A stretch of DNA of 64,000 nt from an uncultured Rhodobiaceae bacterium. GTDB lineage: Bacteria > Pseudomonadota > Alphaproteobacteria > RS24. The DNA lies in NCBI GenBank assembly GCA_937907245.1, contig CALCUM010000003.1, positions 310,001-374,000 of the forward strand. Reading direction: 5' to 3'. This document shows positions 1 to 9,626 of the stretch, piece by piece; position 1 is the stretch's first letter, and the number at the start of each line of letters is the position of its first letter. A program made the translations under genes and the position numbers. The notes below the pieces were generated by a model. The model saw only the letters and a list, made by a program, of their open reading frames with translations. It did no database searches and had not been told where the DNA came from.

Positions 1-512
1 AAATGCGCGCCCGATGTCCAAACTTTTTGACCATTAATAATCCAGTCATCGCCGTCGCGCTCACATTTAGTGCGCAGACCCGCCACATCCGAACCCGCTG
101 CTGGCTCGGAGAATAATTGGCACCATACTTCTTCGCCAAACAAGGCAGGCTTTACAAACCGCTCGTTTTGCTCGGGCGTGGCCCATTTCATCATGGTTGG
201 AATGCACATGCCGAGACCGATTTCAAAGAAACCGCGCGGCACATCATAATTGGCTTCTTCTTGCGAATAGATAACCGATTGGATGGAAGTGCCACCGAGG
301 CCGCCATATTCGGTTGGCCATGTGATGGCGGCGTAACCGGCTTCGGCTTTTTTGGCCTGCCATTCTTTGGCACGAACCAAACGCTCGGCTTCTGATTTCG
401 TGGACACGCCGGCTTTGGCGTTGCTGGTATCGCGCTGACGCGCATTGGCCGACAACCACTCGCGAACTTCGCTGCGGAACTTGGCTTCTTCTGGGGTATC
501 GTTAAAATCCAT
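1..512 (-). CDS. Acyl-CoA dehydrogenase, C-terminus cut by window edge
   Basis: FAD-dependent acyl-CoA dehydrogenase that would introduce an alpha-beta double bond into an acyl-CoA thioester. Only the first 170 codons are inside the window. Translation from the ATG at 512 gives MDFNDTPEEAKFRSEV, then the N-terminal helical domain with TEYGG and the middle-domain motif LFSEPAAGSD that contacts flavin and substrate, followed by NGQKVWTSGA. It lies 46 bases downstream of a second dehydrogenase on the same strand. Adjacent pairs of this kind often form heterotetramers in steroid or side-chain degradation; that role is inferred from the pairing only. Confidence 0.9.
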   Translation of the reverse strand, partial: MDFNDTPEEAKFRSEVREWLSANARQRDTSNAKAGVSTKSEAERLVRAKEWQAKKAEAGYAAITWPTEYGGLGGTSIQSVIYSQEEANYDVPRGFFEIGLGMCIPTMMKWATPEQNERFVKPALFGEEVWCQLFSEPAAGSDVAGLRTKCERDGDDWIINGQKVWTSGAH

Positions 513-558
513 CTTAACTATCCTTCTTTCGTTTTAATACGCTTGTGGCTGGAACGCT

Positions 559-1683
559 TTAGGCCACATTACTTTTTTCAAGCTCGCTAACGAGCCGGTT
601 TTTCCATCGGCTAGCGCTGCCCAAAGACAGAGCCAAAAGTTTTGACCGACGATAATGAAATTGCGGATTGGCTTCCCATGTAAAGCCGATGCCACCATGC
701 ACTTGAATGCATTCTTGCGCGGCAAAGCGATAGGCTTCCGTTGCTGAAATGCGAGCCGAGGCGGCCGCTAATTCAAGGTCTGCGCCTTCTTGGGCTAGCA
801 CCATGGCGCCATAATAGGCGTTGGAACGAGCCAGCTCGAGCTTCACATACATATCGGCTAATTTATGCTTAATCGCTTGGTAAGAGCCGATTTGACGACC
901 AAAAGCATAGCGGTCTAACGAATAGTCTTTCGCCATATTCAGCGCCGCTTCTGTGCCGCCGACTTGTTCAAACGCGACCAGCACAGCCGCGCCCGCTTCG
1001 ACGCGTTTCATCAAAGCCCAGCCTTCGCCAGATACGCCCAATAGGCTTGCATCGGCATTGTCGAAGTTAATCTCAGCATGGCCACGCGTTGGGTCGATGG
1101 TCTCGACGCTCGAGCGAGTGACGCCATCTTGCGTCAAATCAACCACGACCAAAGACACAGCCTGCTCGCCAGTGCCGCCCGTATTGGCCAACACAATCGC
1201 CACCGAGGCGGTTTCGCCATCGGGCACCGGCAGTTTACGGCCGTTCAATTTACCATTGGCGAAAGTTGTTTTTATATTGCGCGGCGATGGTGCGGCTGGG
1301 CCTTCTGCGGCTGCCAATGTGCCGATGATTTCGCCCGATGCCAGCTTCGGCAACCAAGTTTGTTTCAAGGTTTCTGAACCGCCAATCTTTAGGGCTTCCG
1401 CAGCCATATAGATAGAGGAGCTGAACGGCACAGGGGCGGCACAACGACCGAGTTCTTCGGCGACCACACATAGCTCTAGCGCGCCCAGGCCTACGCCTCC
1501 GTATTGTTCGGGAATGGCAGCACCGGTAAAGCCCAGATCGCATAAACCTTGCCAAACCTCATCGTGGTGGCTGGCGTCGCTTTCTAGAACCGTGCGCACA
1601 TCATCATAGCTGCATTTATCTTCCAAGAACTTGCGGGCTTGGTCTTTCAGCATTTTCTGGTCATCGGAAAAATCAAAATTCAT
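559..1683 (-). CDS. Acyl-CoA dehydrogenase (partner subunit type)
   Basis: 374-residue acyl-CoA dehydrogenase. The N-terminal domain shows IPEQYGGVGLG near residue 60 and EELGR near 77. The middle domain is divergent: the usual SEPxAGSD motif is reduced to AAAEGP. The C-terminal helical domain has YAFGRQIGSYQAIKH and QVHGGIGFTWE. I do not see the usual C-terminal YEGT-type catalytic glutamate segment. Together with the adjacent, more canonical dehydrogenase, this suggests a non-identical subunit of a heteromeric enzyme, as in the paired FadE enzymes of sterol catabolism. Substrate is unknown. Confidence 0.88.
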   Translation of the reverse strand: MNFDFSDDQKMLKDQARKFLEDKCSYDDVRTVLESDASHHDEVWQGLCDLGFTGAAIPEQYGGVGLGALELCVVAEELGRCAAPVPFSSSIYMAAEALKIGGSETLKQTWLPKLASGEIIGTLAAAEGPAAPSPRNIKTTFANGKLNGRKLPVPDGETASVAIVLANTGGTGEQAVSLVVVDLTQDGVTRSSVETIDPTRGHAEINFDNADASLLGVSGEGWALMKRVEAGAAVLVAFEQVGGTEAALNMAKDYSLDRYAFGRQIGSYQAIKHKLADMYVKLELARSNAYYGAMVLAQEGADLELAAASARISATEAYRFAAQECIQVHGGIGFTWEANPQFHYRRSKLLALSLGSASRWKNRLVSELEKSNVA

Positions 1684-1776
1684 CCGTAGTTTCCTCCCTA
1701 AGTCGTGTGTCTTACTAATTATCTAATTCGTAAAAAAGGTAGGGCAAGGCGGCACAAGGGTCAATCACTTGATGGC

Positions 1777-4656
1777 CTATGCGTGGAGTGGCAAAACTTC
1801 GTCAAACACGGCATCGACATCGCGCCGATGTTCGTTCAACCTATCGATTAAACGGCTCATATCCGGCTCATTTAACGCCTCCAACAAAACCCCAGCCGTG
1901 GCCAGAACGGGCGTTGCCTCATTATCTTCAAGGCACAGGCTGCCAATTTGTCGCAAAGCCAAAAAGCTTTGAGCCGCCGCATTTAGCCCCTCATAGGCAG
2001 AGGCGCTCAATATACCCAGCTCGGCCAAATCGCTCAAAAGGCGGGTCAACTCACGCGGGCCAACAAGTGCATCATGGGCGTGGGCGTGGCGCAATTGAAG
2101 CGCCTGCGCGATAAATTCAATATCTACCAAGCCGCCATCGCCGCGGCGAATATCAAATGGCCCAGCTTGGGGTTGATGTTCGCGCAAACGGGCACGCATT
2201 TCGACAACATCTTGTATCAATTTTTGTGGCTCGCGCGGGGCCCGAATAAACCCTTCGACCGCGCGCGTTACTTTTTCAGCCAGCCCGGCATCGCCCGCCA
2301 TCACCCGCGCGCGCGTAAGCGCCATATGCTCCCAAGTCCAAGCCTGCTTGGCTTGATACTCAACGAAAGACGATAATTTAGTGACCAATGGCCCCGCATT
2401 GCCCGATGGGCGCAAGCGTGTGTCCACCTCATATAGCCCCCCTTCCGCCGTGGGCGCGCTAAGCCCGCTAGAAAAACGACGCGCCAATCTGGCAAACCAA
2501 GTCTCGGCAGAAATCGGCTTCGGGCCGTCGGAAAGGGCTGAAAAATCTGGCGCATCACAAATCAGAATAATGTCTAAATCCGATTGCAAGGTCATCTCTT
2601 GGCTGCCTAATTTGCCCAGCCCTAACACAAGCATTTCGCCGCTCGCTAGCTTGCCGTATTGGCGCTCTATGTCGGCTTTGGCTGCGGTCAGCATAGCCTC
2701 AATAGAGGTTTGCGCCAGCTGGCTATAGGCCTCGCCAAAGCGCACCGCCATGACCGGGTCGGCCAATACGCGGGTGCCGATGCGAAACTGTTCTTCATGC
2801 ACATAGCGGCGCAATTGGTTCATCGCTGTTTCAAAATTATCTATGTCTAGAACCAAAGCTTGGGGTTGGGCTTCCACCGGCTCTACCAGCACATCTAGGA
2901 GACCTGAGTTAGCTCCTAAAAAAGCCGACAAGCGCGGCGCTACCGTGACGATATCGATGAGCAATTGCAAAACATGCGGGTTCGATTGAAACAGAGAAAA
3001 CACCTGCACGCCGGACGGCAAGCTCTCGAGAAAATTATGGAACCGAATGAAGCCGCCATCGGCATCGCCGCCCAGCGCCAAGCGTTGCAATATCATCGGT
3101 TGCAGACGGGTGAGAATTTCGCGGGCCCGCTGGCTGCGCGTCGCGCCCGTGCGGCCAGCGTGCCAACCGCGGATCAGAGCCGATATCTCTTTGCCGCGAG
3201 CAAAGCCCATATTGGCCAAAGTTTCTAACGTGCCCGGGTCGTCTTCATTGCCGGTGAAAACGAGGTTGCCCTCGCCTCCCGACAGGCTTTCGGATTGCTC
3301 GAATAAAAGCGCATATTCTTGGGTTACCTTGGCCAGTTGCTCGGTGAAATTGGTGGCAAATTCTTCCGCTGTTTTAAAGCCAGCAAAGCGGGCAAAGCCT
3401 GCAAACCCCTCTGGCGAATTCGGCAAAGTCTGGGTCTGTTCGTCTTGGCGCATTTGCAAGCGATGCTCGAGGCGGCGCAAATAATAATAGCACTCGGTCA
3501 AGGTCGCGGCAGCCTCATCTGAAATCCAATTTTTGCGCGCCAGCATGGCCAGCATGTCGACGGTGCGATGGCCCCGCAAATCTGGGTCGCGCCCACCCGC
3601 GATGAGCTGTTGGGTTTGCACGAAAAACTCAATCTCGCGAATGCCGCCACGCCCAAGCTTAAGATTATGTCCCATGGCGGCAATTTCGGCATGGCCGCGA
3701 ACCGCATGGATTTGTCGCTTCATCGAATGGACATCTTCAATGGCCGCAAAGTCAAAATAGCGCCGCCATATATAGGGTTGCAAATCATCGATAAAGCGCT
3801 GGCCCGCCGCCAAGTCTCCGGCCATTGGACGGGCTTTTATATAAACCGCACGCTCCCAATTTTGGCCCATCGATTCATAATAGCCCAGCGCCGCCGAGAC
3901 CGAGACCGTGAGCGGGGTGGCTCCGGGGTCTGGGCGCAGACGCAAATCGACACGAAAAACAAAGCCGTCTTGCGTCACATTTTGCAACATGGCGGTTAAA
4001 TCTTGCACCAAAGTAATGTGGAATTTTCGCATATCGACATTGGGTGCCAGCGGCAAAGCGTCGGGCGTGTAATAGACGACGAAATCAATATCCGACGAAT
4101 AGTTCAACTCCTGCCCGCCGTGTTTTCCTAAGGCCAAGACGACCAAGCCATCGCGCGAGAAACTGGCCAAATGTTTGGCATGCACAGCTTCCTGCAAAAG
4201 AAAATCGAGCGCCGCCGAAACACTCGCATCCGCCAAGTCACTCAGTGCCCGGGTCACTTGTTCGACATCCCAATGATTGGCCAAATCGGCAAGCGCAATC
4301 GACAAAGCCGACTTGTTTCGGGTATGGCGCATCTCGGCCATGGCGATATCGCGCTCGTCACAATCGGCAAGTGTGGCCTGCATCTTAGTTATCAGGCTTG
4401 CATGATAGTCGGTCACCGATTGCTGGCTCAGGTCTTGCAATACATCCGGATAGCGCCGCATCAAGCGGGTGAGAAAGCCGCTGCCTTCGACCACCCAAAG
4501 GAAAAAATCAACATGGGTTTCTAACAGGCTTTGCACATCTGGCGAGGCGGCGGCTTGAATATCGGCCAACAATGCGTGTGTATGTTCAGCGTCCAGCGGT
4601 CGGCGCTCTGGCATGGCCTGCAGCTTAGCAAATAAAGAGAAAGGCGCGGCTGCCAC
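1777..4656 (-). CDS. glnE: Bifunctional glutamine synthetase adenylyltransferase/deadenylase
   Basis: GlnE adenylylates and deadenylylates glutamine synthetase in response to PII, setting nitrogen assimilation. Both nucleotidyltransferase halves are intact: GKHGGQELNYSSDID in the N-terminal half and GLGKLGSQEMTLQSDLD in the C-terminal half, each followed by a GlnD-PII-uridylyltransferase-like helical domain. With the GTG at 4656 the protein is 959 residues, normal for the family. That GTG begins one base after the histidine kinase stop (TAAC-GTG), so translational coupling is likely. An in-frame ATG at 4614 is an alternative start. A longer reading frame to 4797 runs through the kinase gene and is unlikely to be used. 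Confidence 0.95.
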   Translation of the reverse strand: MAAAPFSLFAKLQAMPERRPLDAEHTHALLADIQAAASPDVQSLLETHVDFFLWVVEGSGFLTRLMRRYPDVLQDLSQQSVTDYHASLITKMQATLADCDERDIAMAEMRHTRNKSALSIALADLANHWDVEQVTRALSDLADASVSAALDFLLQEAVHAKHLASFSRDGLVVLALGKHGGQELNYSSDIDFVVYYTPDALPLAPNVDMRKFHITLVQDLTAMLQNVTQDGFVFRVDLRLRPDPGATPLTVSVSAALGYYESMGQNWERAVYIKARPMAGDLAAGQRFIDDLQPYIWRRYFDFAAIEDVHSMKRQIHAVRGHAEIAAMGHNLKLGRGGIREIEFFVQTQQLIAGGRDPDLRGHRTVDMLAMLARKNWISDEAAATLTECYYYLRRLEHRLQMRQDEQTQTLPNSPEGFAGFARFAGFKTAEEFATNFTEQLAKVTQEYALLFEQSESLSGGEGNLVFTGNEDDPGTLETLANMGFARGKEISALIRGWHAGRTGATRSQRAREILTRLQPMILQRLALGGDADGGFIRFHNFLESLPSGVQVFSLFQSNPHVLQLLIDIVTVAPRLSAFLGANSGLLDVLVEPVEAQPQALVLDIDNFETAMNQLRRYVHEEQFRIGTRVLADPVMAVRFGEAYSQLAQTSIEAMLTAAKADIERQYGKLASGEMLVLGLGKLGSQEMTLQSDLDIILICDAPDFSALSDGPKPISAETWFARLARRFSSGLSAPTAEGGLYEVDTRLRPSGNAGPLVTKLSSFVEYQAKQAWTWEHMALTRARVMAGDAGLAEKVTRAVEGFIRAPREPQKLIQDVVEMRARLREHQPQAGPFDIRRGDGGLVDIEFIAQALQLRHAHAHDALVGPRELTRLLSDLAELGILSASAYEGLNAAAQSFLALRQIGSLCLEDNEATPVLATAGVLLEALNEPDMSRLIDRLNEHRRDVDAVFDEVLPLHA

Positions 4657-4657
4657 G

Positions 4658-6001
4658 TTACGCTCGCTTCGGTAAACGTAAAACAGCTTTGAGCCCAGGA
4701 GCCGCGTCGTCAAGTTCGAGCATGCCGCCGTGATGGCGACAAATCGCGGCCACCAGCGACAGCCCCAAACCATTGCCATCGCCCGAGCGGCTTTCATCTA
4801 GCCGCACAAAGCGCTTTTGCACGTCAGTGTATTTATCGGCTGGAATGCCCGTGCCGCCATCGGTAAGCGAGAGCAGAATATCGGTATCGTTTTCCTGCAG
4901 GGCTAAGACGACTTGGCTACCCGCCACGCTAGCGTGGGTGAGTGCGTTTTCCAAAAGATTGGCCAAGGCCTGAACCAGCAAGGGCTCATCGCCTTCAAAA
5001 TCATTCACCGCGACGGCATCCAAAGCCAAATGCATTTGTTTATCGGCAAACACCGCTTCGAATAAATCATGCAAATTGGTTACTAATTCTAGGCCATCGA
5101 GCGGCTGAAGGGTGAGTTTGGCGGCACCGCTTTCCAGACGCGATAGCGCCAGGAGAGCGGTAAAACTATGCAGCAGCCCATCAACATCTTCCAAAGCATC
5201 GGCTAGTTGATCGCGCGCGCGCGCGTCGCTTTGCTCTAGCAAGGCTTCGAGGCGCGCTTTCAGCCGCGTCAGGGGCTTGCGTAAATCATGCGCCAAATTA
5301 TCGCTGACTTGTTTGGTGTCCGCCATCAGGCTTTCGATGCGCGCCAACATGGTGTTGATATGGCTCGCCATCAGCGCCCATTCATCGCCGCTCGCATCGA
5401 TAGACACACGACTGGAAAATTGCCCTTGCAAGACGGGTTGTAATTCTTGGTTTAGTTTGGCGACGCGCGCCAAATTTCGCCGTGCCAAAAAGGTGCCCCC
5501 TGCCAGTCCGAAAACCATTAACCCCAAAAGCGCGAGAGCGAAAAGACGAACCATCGTGGCCAGCAGGTTTTGCGTATCGCGCATATCTTGGCCGAGCAGA
5601 ACCACTAAATCGCTATCGAGGCGGAGAACGCGCGCGCGAATTTGCGTTTCTGATGTGGTGACATAAAACCAGCCATCTTGCGCGACTTGGGTATTTTCAG
5701 GCGACGGAAACGCCGCCAGATTACCAGCTAAATACACCCCCAGCGCGTTCGAGAGACGCAGCACAAAACCCTGATTTAAATCTGATTTTAGGGCTACCAG
5801 CGCGGCTAGGCTTTGCGTGCCTTCTTGTTCATAGACGCGCGAAAGATTAGCAGCTTCGCGCCAAAGAACCGCGTCTTGCATATCTAATAAGCGCTGCTCG
5901 AGGCGCTGGTACAACAGCCCCAAAACGAGAGCCACCGCCAGCGTTAAAGCGGCCGTATAGGCAATGGCGGCGCGAAACGAGGTGGCGCGAAAAAGGCTCA
6001 T
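4658..6001 (-). CDS. Two-component sensor histidine kinase
   Basis: Membrane histidine kinase of 447 residues. A transmembrane helix lies near residues 11-31, a periplasmic sensor region at about 32-150, a second helix near 151-172, then HAMP. The HisKA box NLAHDLRKPL carries the phospho-accepting His near residue 238. The HATPase domain shows the N box NLLENALTHA, TDGGTGIP and GNGLGLSL. Its ATG overlaps the response regulator stop by four bases, and glnE follows one base after its stop. The ligand is not evident; the periplasmic domain has no motif I recognise. Confidence 0.93.
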   Translation of the reverse strand: MSLFRATSFRAAIAYTAALTLAVALVLGLLYQRLEQRLLDMQDAVLWREAANLSRVYEQEGTQSLAALVALKSDLNQGFVLRLSNALGVYLAGNLAAFPSPENTQVAQDGWFYVTTSETQIRARVLRLDSDLVVLLGQDMRDTQNLLATMVRLFALALLGLMVFGLAGGTFLARRNLARVAKLNQELQPVLQGQFSSRVSIDASGDEWALMASHINTMLARIESLMADTKQVSDNLAHDLRKPLTRLKARLEALLEQSDARARDQLADALEDVDGLLHSFTALLALSRLESGAAKLTLQPLDGLELVTNLHDLFEAVFADKQMHLALDAVAVNDFEGDEPLLVQALANLLENALTHASVAGSQVVLALQENDTDILLSLTDGGTGIPADKYTDVQKRFVRLDESRSGDGNGLGLSLVAAICRHHGGMLELDDAAPGLKAVLRLPKRA

Positions 6002-6687
6002 GACGTGGCCGCTTTCAGCACAAACCCCTGCCCGCGCAGCGTGTGCAGCAGCGGCGTTTCAAAGCCTTTATCAAGCTTGGCACGAAGGCGTGAGATATGC
6101 ACATCGACCACATTGGTTTGCATATCCGCACTGTAATTCCAAACATTCTCCAGCAACATAGTGCGCGTGACGGTCTGGTTTTTTTGGCGCAGCAAATATT
6201 CCAGTAGCGTAAATTCGCGCGGGTTTAAGTCCAGCACTATGTCGGCGCGGGTCGCCCGACGCGCCACAACATCAAGGCTTAAATCAGCAAGTTGTAAAAG
6301 CGTTTCTGGGGTTTGGGCTTGGCGTTTGGTGAGGGCGAGAACCCGCGCTTGCAGCTCGGCAAAAGCATAAGGCTTGACCAAATAATCGTCGCCACCAGCA
6401 GCAAATCCATCGACCCTATCTTCGACATCGCCAAGACCGGAGAGAAATAATACCGGCGTCTGTTGGCCTTGTGCGCGCAATTGGCGAACCATCTCGACGC
6501 CGTTTAATTTCGGCATCATGCGGTCTACCACCATCACATCAAAACTCGTGTCTTGTGCCGCCGCCAAACCCAATTCGCCATTGGCCGCATGGGTGACCTC
6601 TAACCCTTCCGCGCGAAATCGCTCAACCAATAATTTGGCAGCTTTAAGGTCGTCTTCGACCAGCAAAAGGCTTAAGGGTGCGTCCAT
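5998..6687 (-). CDS. OmpR-family response regulator
   Basis: 229-residue response regulator. The receiver domain has the acidic pair ED at residues 11-12, phospho-acceptor Asp55 in VVDRMMP, and the conserved Lys in LVKPYAF near 105. The C-terminal winged-helix DNA-binding domain carries LNPREFTLLEYLLR, NVVDVHISRLRAKLD and LHTLRGQGFVL. It pairs with the overlapping kinase. The gene is 16 bases downstream of ccmH, so it is probably transcribed with the cytochrome c maturation genes. In rhizobia, from memory, a similar pair sits between cycHJKL-degP and glnE. Confidence 0.93.
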   Translation of the reverse strand: MDAPLSLLLVEDDLKAAKLLVERFRAEGLEVTHAANGELGLAAAQDTSFDVMVVDRMMPKLNGVEMVRQLRAQGQQTPVLFLSGLGDVEDRVDGFAAGGDDYLVKPYAFAELQARVLALTKRQAQTPETLLQLADLSLDVVARRATRADIVLDLNPREFTLLEYLLRQKNQTVTRTMLLENVWNYSADMQTNVVDVHISRLRAKLDKGFETPLLHTLRGQGFVLKAATS

Positions 6688-6703
6688 CTTGCGAGACTAG
6701 CTT

Positions 6704-7102
6704 TTATTGCGGCGGGGTTGAAGTCTTTTGACGCATCAGACGAAAACCGAAAAATCCGCCGAGCAGCAAAATAACAATCGGCATCGCCCAGAGCGGTACC
6801 GTATGGCTGGCAAGGCGTGGACGGAATAAAGCGAACTCGCCGTAGCGTTCCACCACGGCCGAACGGATTTGCTCGTCGCTATCGCCAGCCAAAAGGCGTG
6901 TCCGCACCATTTGGCGTAAATCACGCGCCAAAGGCGCATCGCTATCATCGATCGATTGATTTTGGCAGACCAGACAGCGCAGCTCTTGGCTGAGGGCGCG
7001 CGCGCGGGTTTCTAATTCATGGTTAGATAGCGCTTCGCCGGGGTCCAGCGCCAGGCTTGGTGTCGCCCAGAGACAAACCAGCAGAAGCAGCCGAGCGATC
7101 AT
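6704..7102 (-). CDS. ccmH: Cytochrome c maturation protein CcmH/CycL
   Basis: 132-residue membrane-anchored thiol oxidoreductase that keeps apocytochrome c cysteines reduced for heme ligation. Visible parts are a signal peptide (MIARLLLLVCLWATPSLA), the LRCLVCQNQ active-site motif with its C-x-x-C pair, the downstream helices ending in YGEF, and a C-terminal transmembrane helix (LWAMPIVILLLGGFF). The ATG at 7102 overlaps the ccmF stop in an ATGA arrangement, which fixes the start. A longer frame upstream lies inside ccmF and was discarded. Confidence 0.95.
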   Translation of the reverse strand: MIARLLLLVCLWATPSLALDPGEALSNHELETRARALSQELRCLVCQNQSIDDSDAPLARDLRQMVRTRLLAGDSDEQIRSAVVERYGEFALFRPRLASHTVPLWAMPIVILLLGGFFGFRLMRQKTSTPPQ

Positions 7103-9042
7103 GCGCCGCGCCTTAATCTGGTGCGCAAGCCAAAGCAGCCGCCCGCTGCCATAAATAAAGAGCCCAGCCAAATGAAAGCCACGTAAGGGTGATACCAAAT
7201 CCGCAAAACGCGCTTGTCATTGGCTGTTTCGCCGACCACCGCATAAAGATGACCCGTCAAATCTGTGGTGATGGCGGCCTCGGTGGTTTGCGAGCGTTCG
7301 GCTTCATAGAAGCGACGTTCGGGAAATAAATAGCTGCCCGCATGAGGGCCGGTGAGATAGCTCAAGCGCGCTTGCTCGGCGCGATAATTGGGCCCATCTA
7401 TTTCGCGCAAACCGTCATAGCGCAAAGTAATGGAGGCGATGTCTATTTCTTGCCCCGGGCTGGCCGCCACCACAATTTCTTCGCGCCATTGCGTCGCGGC
7501 TAGAATGCCCAACATTAAAACGCCCAAGCCGCCATGCGCCAGAGGGGCGGAAAACGCGGTGGACGGCAGTGTCCAGAAACGCCAAAGCTTGGCCCGGTGC
7601 GGGCGAAGTTTACGATATAAATCGAGACTTGCGCCCAGCACCAACCAAAAAGACGCCGCGAATAAAGCCAACACCATAATCGAGTGAGGCCCGCGCAGCA
7701 GCACAAGGATAAAAGTAAGCAATAAAGCCGCCGCCGCGCCCATGACCAAGTAACCCCGCAAAGGTGCCAATTGGCCTTGGCGCCACGTCAGCAAGGGCCC
7801 CAGCGGCAAGAGAATAGCAAATGGCACGGCAAGAGGCGCGAATACGGCATTGAAATACGGCGCGCCGACCGAAATTTTACCCATGCCCAGACCATCCAAA
7901 ACCAGCGGGTAAATAGTGCCAACAAAAACCGTGACCGTGGCCGTGGCGAGGAAAATATTATTGGCCAACAAAAGCCCCTCGCGGCTTATCGGCTGAAACG
8001 CGCCATCGGGCGCCAATTTGGGCAGTCGATAGGCGTAAAGTGCCAAGGCGCCTGCGGTGAAGCCAACCAATATGGCGAGAATATAAATGCCGCGCTCGGG
8101 GTCATTGGCGAAAGCATGCACCGAGGTTAAGACGCCAGAGCGAACCAAAAATGTGCCGGACAAAGACAAAGCAAAAGTGACGATGGCCAGCAATAGCGTC
8201 CAGCGTTTTAGCGTGTCGCGGGTTTCAGCGACCAGCGCCGAATGCAGCAAAGCCGTGCCCGCCAGCCACGGCATCAGCGAGGCGTTTTCCACCGGATCCC
8301 AAAACCAAAACCCGCCCCAGCCTAATTCGTAATAAGCCCAATAAGAGCCAAGTGCGATGCCCAAGGTTAGGAAAATCCAGGCGGTTAAAATCCATGGCCG
8401 CATCCAGCGCGCCCAATTATTATCGCGCCCATTTTGAGGCTCGCCGGCAGTGGCTAAAGCGGCAATGGCAAAAGCAAAGCTCATGGAAAAGCCAACATAG
8501 CCCGCATAAAGCAACGGCGGATGCGCCGCCAAAGCCGGGTCCTGCAAAATCGGCGTCAGGCCTTGGCCGGCAAATGGCGCGGGCAAAAGACGGGCAAATG
8601 GATTGGAGGTAAATAAAAGGAAAGAGAGAAACGCCGAGCCCAAGAGGCCTTGGGTCACCATGACAAATGAAGAAAACCGCGCGGGCAGGTTTTTGGCCGT
8701 CAGGGCGAAAGCGGCGCCATATGCGGCTAATATTAGCGTCCATAAAAGCATCGAGCCCTCATGGTTGCCCCAAACACCAGCGATTTTATAAATCATCGGC
8801 TTGGCGGCATGGCTATTGGCGAAAACCACCATCAGGGAAAAGTCGGAGCGCACGAAAGCGTATGTTAGGGCGGCGAAAGAAGCGCCGATTAGGAGCACTT
8901 GCAGATAAGAAGCCCGGGCCGCAAACCGAAAAGCGAGGTCGCTGCCAGTCTCGTGGCGTAAAAAAGCCAGCGGCACCAGCGCTTGTACGAAGGCGACGAC
9001 GAGCGCCAAGACCAAAACAAAATGACCAAGCTCAGCAATCAT
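7099..9042 (-). CDS. ccmF: Heme lyase CcmF/CycK
   Basis: 647-residue polytopic membrane protein that transfers heme from holo-CcmE to apocytochrome c with CcmH and CcmI. The tryptophan-rich periplasmic signature GWGGFWFWDPVENASLMPWL lies near residue 240, with many transmembrane segments on both sides and a C-terminal periplasmic part (residues about 515-615) before the last helix. Length is typical. It overlaps ccmE upstream and ccmH downstream by four bases each. The order I-E-F-H matches the cycHJKL block of alphaproteobacteria; ccmG and ccmABCD are not in this window. Confidence 0.96.
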   Translation of the reverse strand: MIAELGHFVLVLALVVAFVQALVPLAFLRHETGSDLAFRFAARASYLQVLLIGASFAALTYAFVRSDFSLMVVFANSHAAKPMIYKIAGVWGNHEGSMLLWTLILAAYGAAFALTAKNLPARFSSFVMVTQGLLGSAFLSFLLFTSNPFARLLPAPFAGQGLTPILQDPALAAHPPLLYAGYVGFSMSFAFAIAALATAGEPQNGRDNNWARWMRPWILTAWIFLTLGIALGSYWAYYELGWGGFWFWDPVENASLMPWLAGTALLHSALVAETRDTLKRWTLLLAIVTFALSLSGTFLVRSGVLTSVHAFANDPERGIYILAILVGFTAGALALYAYRLPKLAPDGAFQPISREGLLLANNIFLATATVTVFVGTIYPLVLDGLGMGKISVGAPYFNAVFAPLAVPFAILLPLGPLLTWRQGQLAPLRGYLVMGAAAALLLTFILVLLRGPHSIMVLALFAASFWLVLGASLDLYRKLRPHRAKLWRFWTLPSTAFSAPLAHGGLGVLMLGILAATQWREEIVVAASPGQEIDIASITLRYDGLREIDGPNYRAEQARLSYLTGPHAGSYLFPERRFYEAERSQTTEAAITTDLTGHLYAVVGETANDKRVLRIWYHPYVAFIWLGSLFMAAGGCFGLRTRLRRGA

Positions 9043-9512
9043 TTCGATGCGCCTGCGGCATTGCCCGGATGGGGTTGATTATATTTTCCAGATTTCTCGA
9101 GCGCCTCGGCAACCTCTGGCGGCATGTAGGTTTCATCATGTTTGGCTAAAACCGTATCGGCCACAAACAGGCCTTGGCCATTAAACCGACCTTCGGCGAC
9201 AACCCCTTGGCCCTCGCGGAACAAGTCTGGCAGCATGCCCTCATAAGAAACACTTATATTATGGGCCAAATCAGTGACTTCAAATTTTGCGCGCAAGCCA
9301 TCTCGAGCCACGCTGCCTTCGCGCACCAAACCGCCCACGCGCATCGCCTCTCCCGGGGTAGCAGGATTGGCGGCTAATTCGCTGGGCGAGCGGAAGAACA
9401 CGATGTTATCTTCCAGCGCTGTGAGCGCTAGTCCTGCCGCCACAGCCAGGAAAGCAAAGCCGCCGACAATCGCCGCCAGTCGAGTTTGTTTGGGAGATAA
9501 TTTTGCCATCAT
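9039..9512 (-). CDS. ccmE: Heme chaperone CcmE/CycJ
   Basis: Periplasmic membrane-anchored heme chaperone that covalently carries heme from CcmC to CcmF. It has an N-terminal anchor (AAIVGGFAFLAVAAGLALTAL), an OB-fold with DNIVFFRSPSE, GGLVREGS and GVVAEGRF, and the heme-attachment motif LAKHDETYMPPE with the binding His and Tyr. The stop overlaps ccmF. Start is uncertain: ATGs at 9512 and 9509 and a GTG at 9539 are in frame, none with a strong ribosome site; 9512 gives 157 residues with the usual short cytoplasmic head. Confidence 0.93.
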   Translation of the reverse strand: MMAKLSPKQTRLAAIVGGFAFLAVAAGLALTALEDNIVFFRSPSELAANPATPGEAMRVGGLVREGSVARDGLRAKFEVTDLAHNISVSYEGMLPDLFREGQGVVAEGRFNGQGLFVADTVLAKHDETYMPPEVAEALEKSGKYNQPHPGNAAGASK

Positions 9513-9580
9513 GACCACAGTATACGCTTTTGCAGTCACGCTTGGCTATGGCCATGCAGGCTGCCGAAGGGTGGCTCGTT

Positions 9581-9622
9581 GCCGCAGGTTTGGGGCCGCA
9601 GGTTTAGGGCCGCAAGTTTATG
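9581..9622. repeat. 14-bp tandem repeat, three copies
   Basis: Three head-to-tail units of GCCGCAGGTTTGGG with one to three changes (9581-9594, 9595-9608, 9609-9622) fill the gap between ccmI and ccmE. There is no long palindrome in the unit. It is one of several short tandem duplications near gene ends in this window. Confidence 0.85.
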
Positions 9623-9626
9623 GTGA

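Noticed and set aside
4657-4797. N-terminal extension of glnE
   Set aside because: The frame is open but lies inside the histidine kinase gene and its composition does not resemble GlnE; GTG 4656 is better placed.
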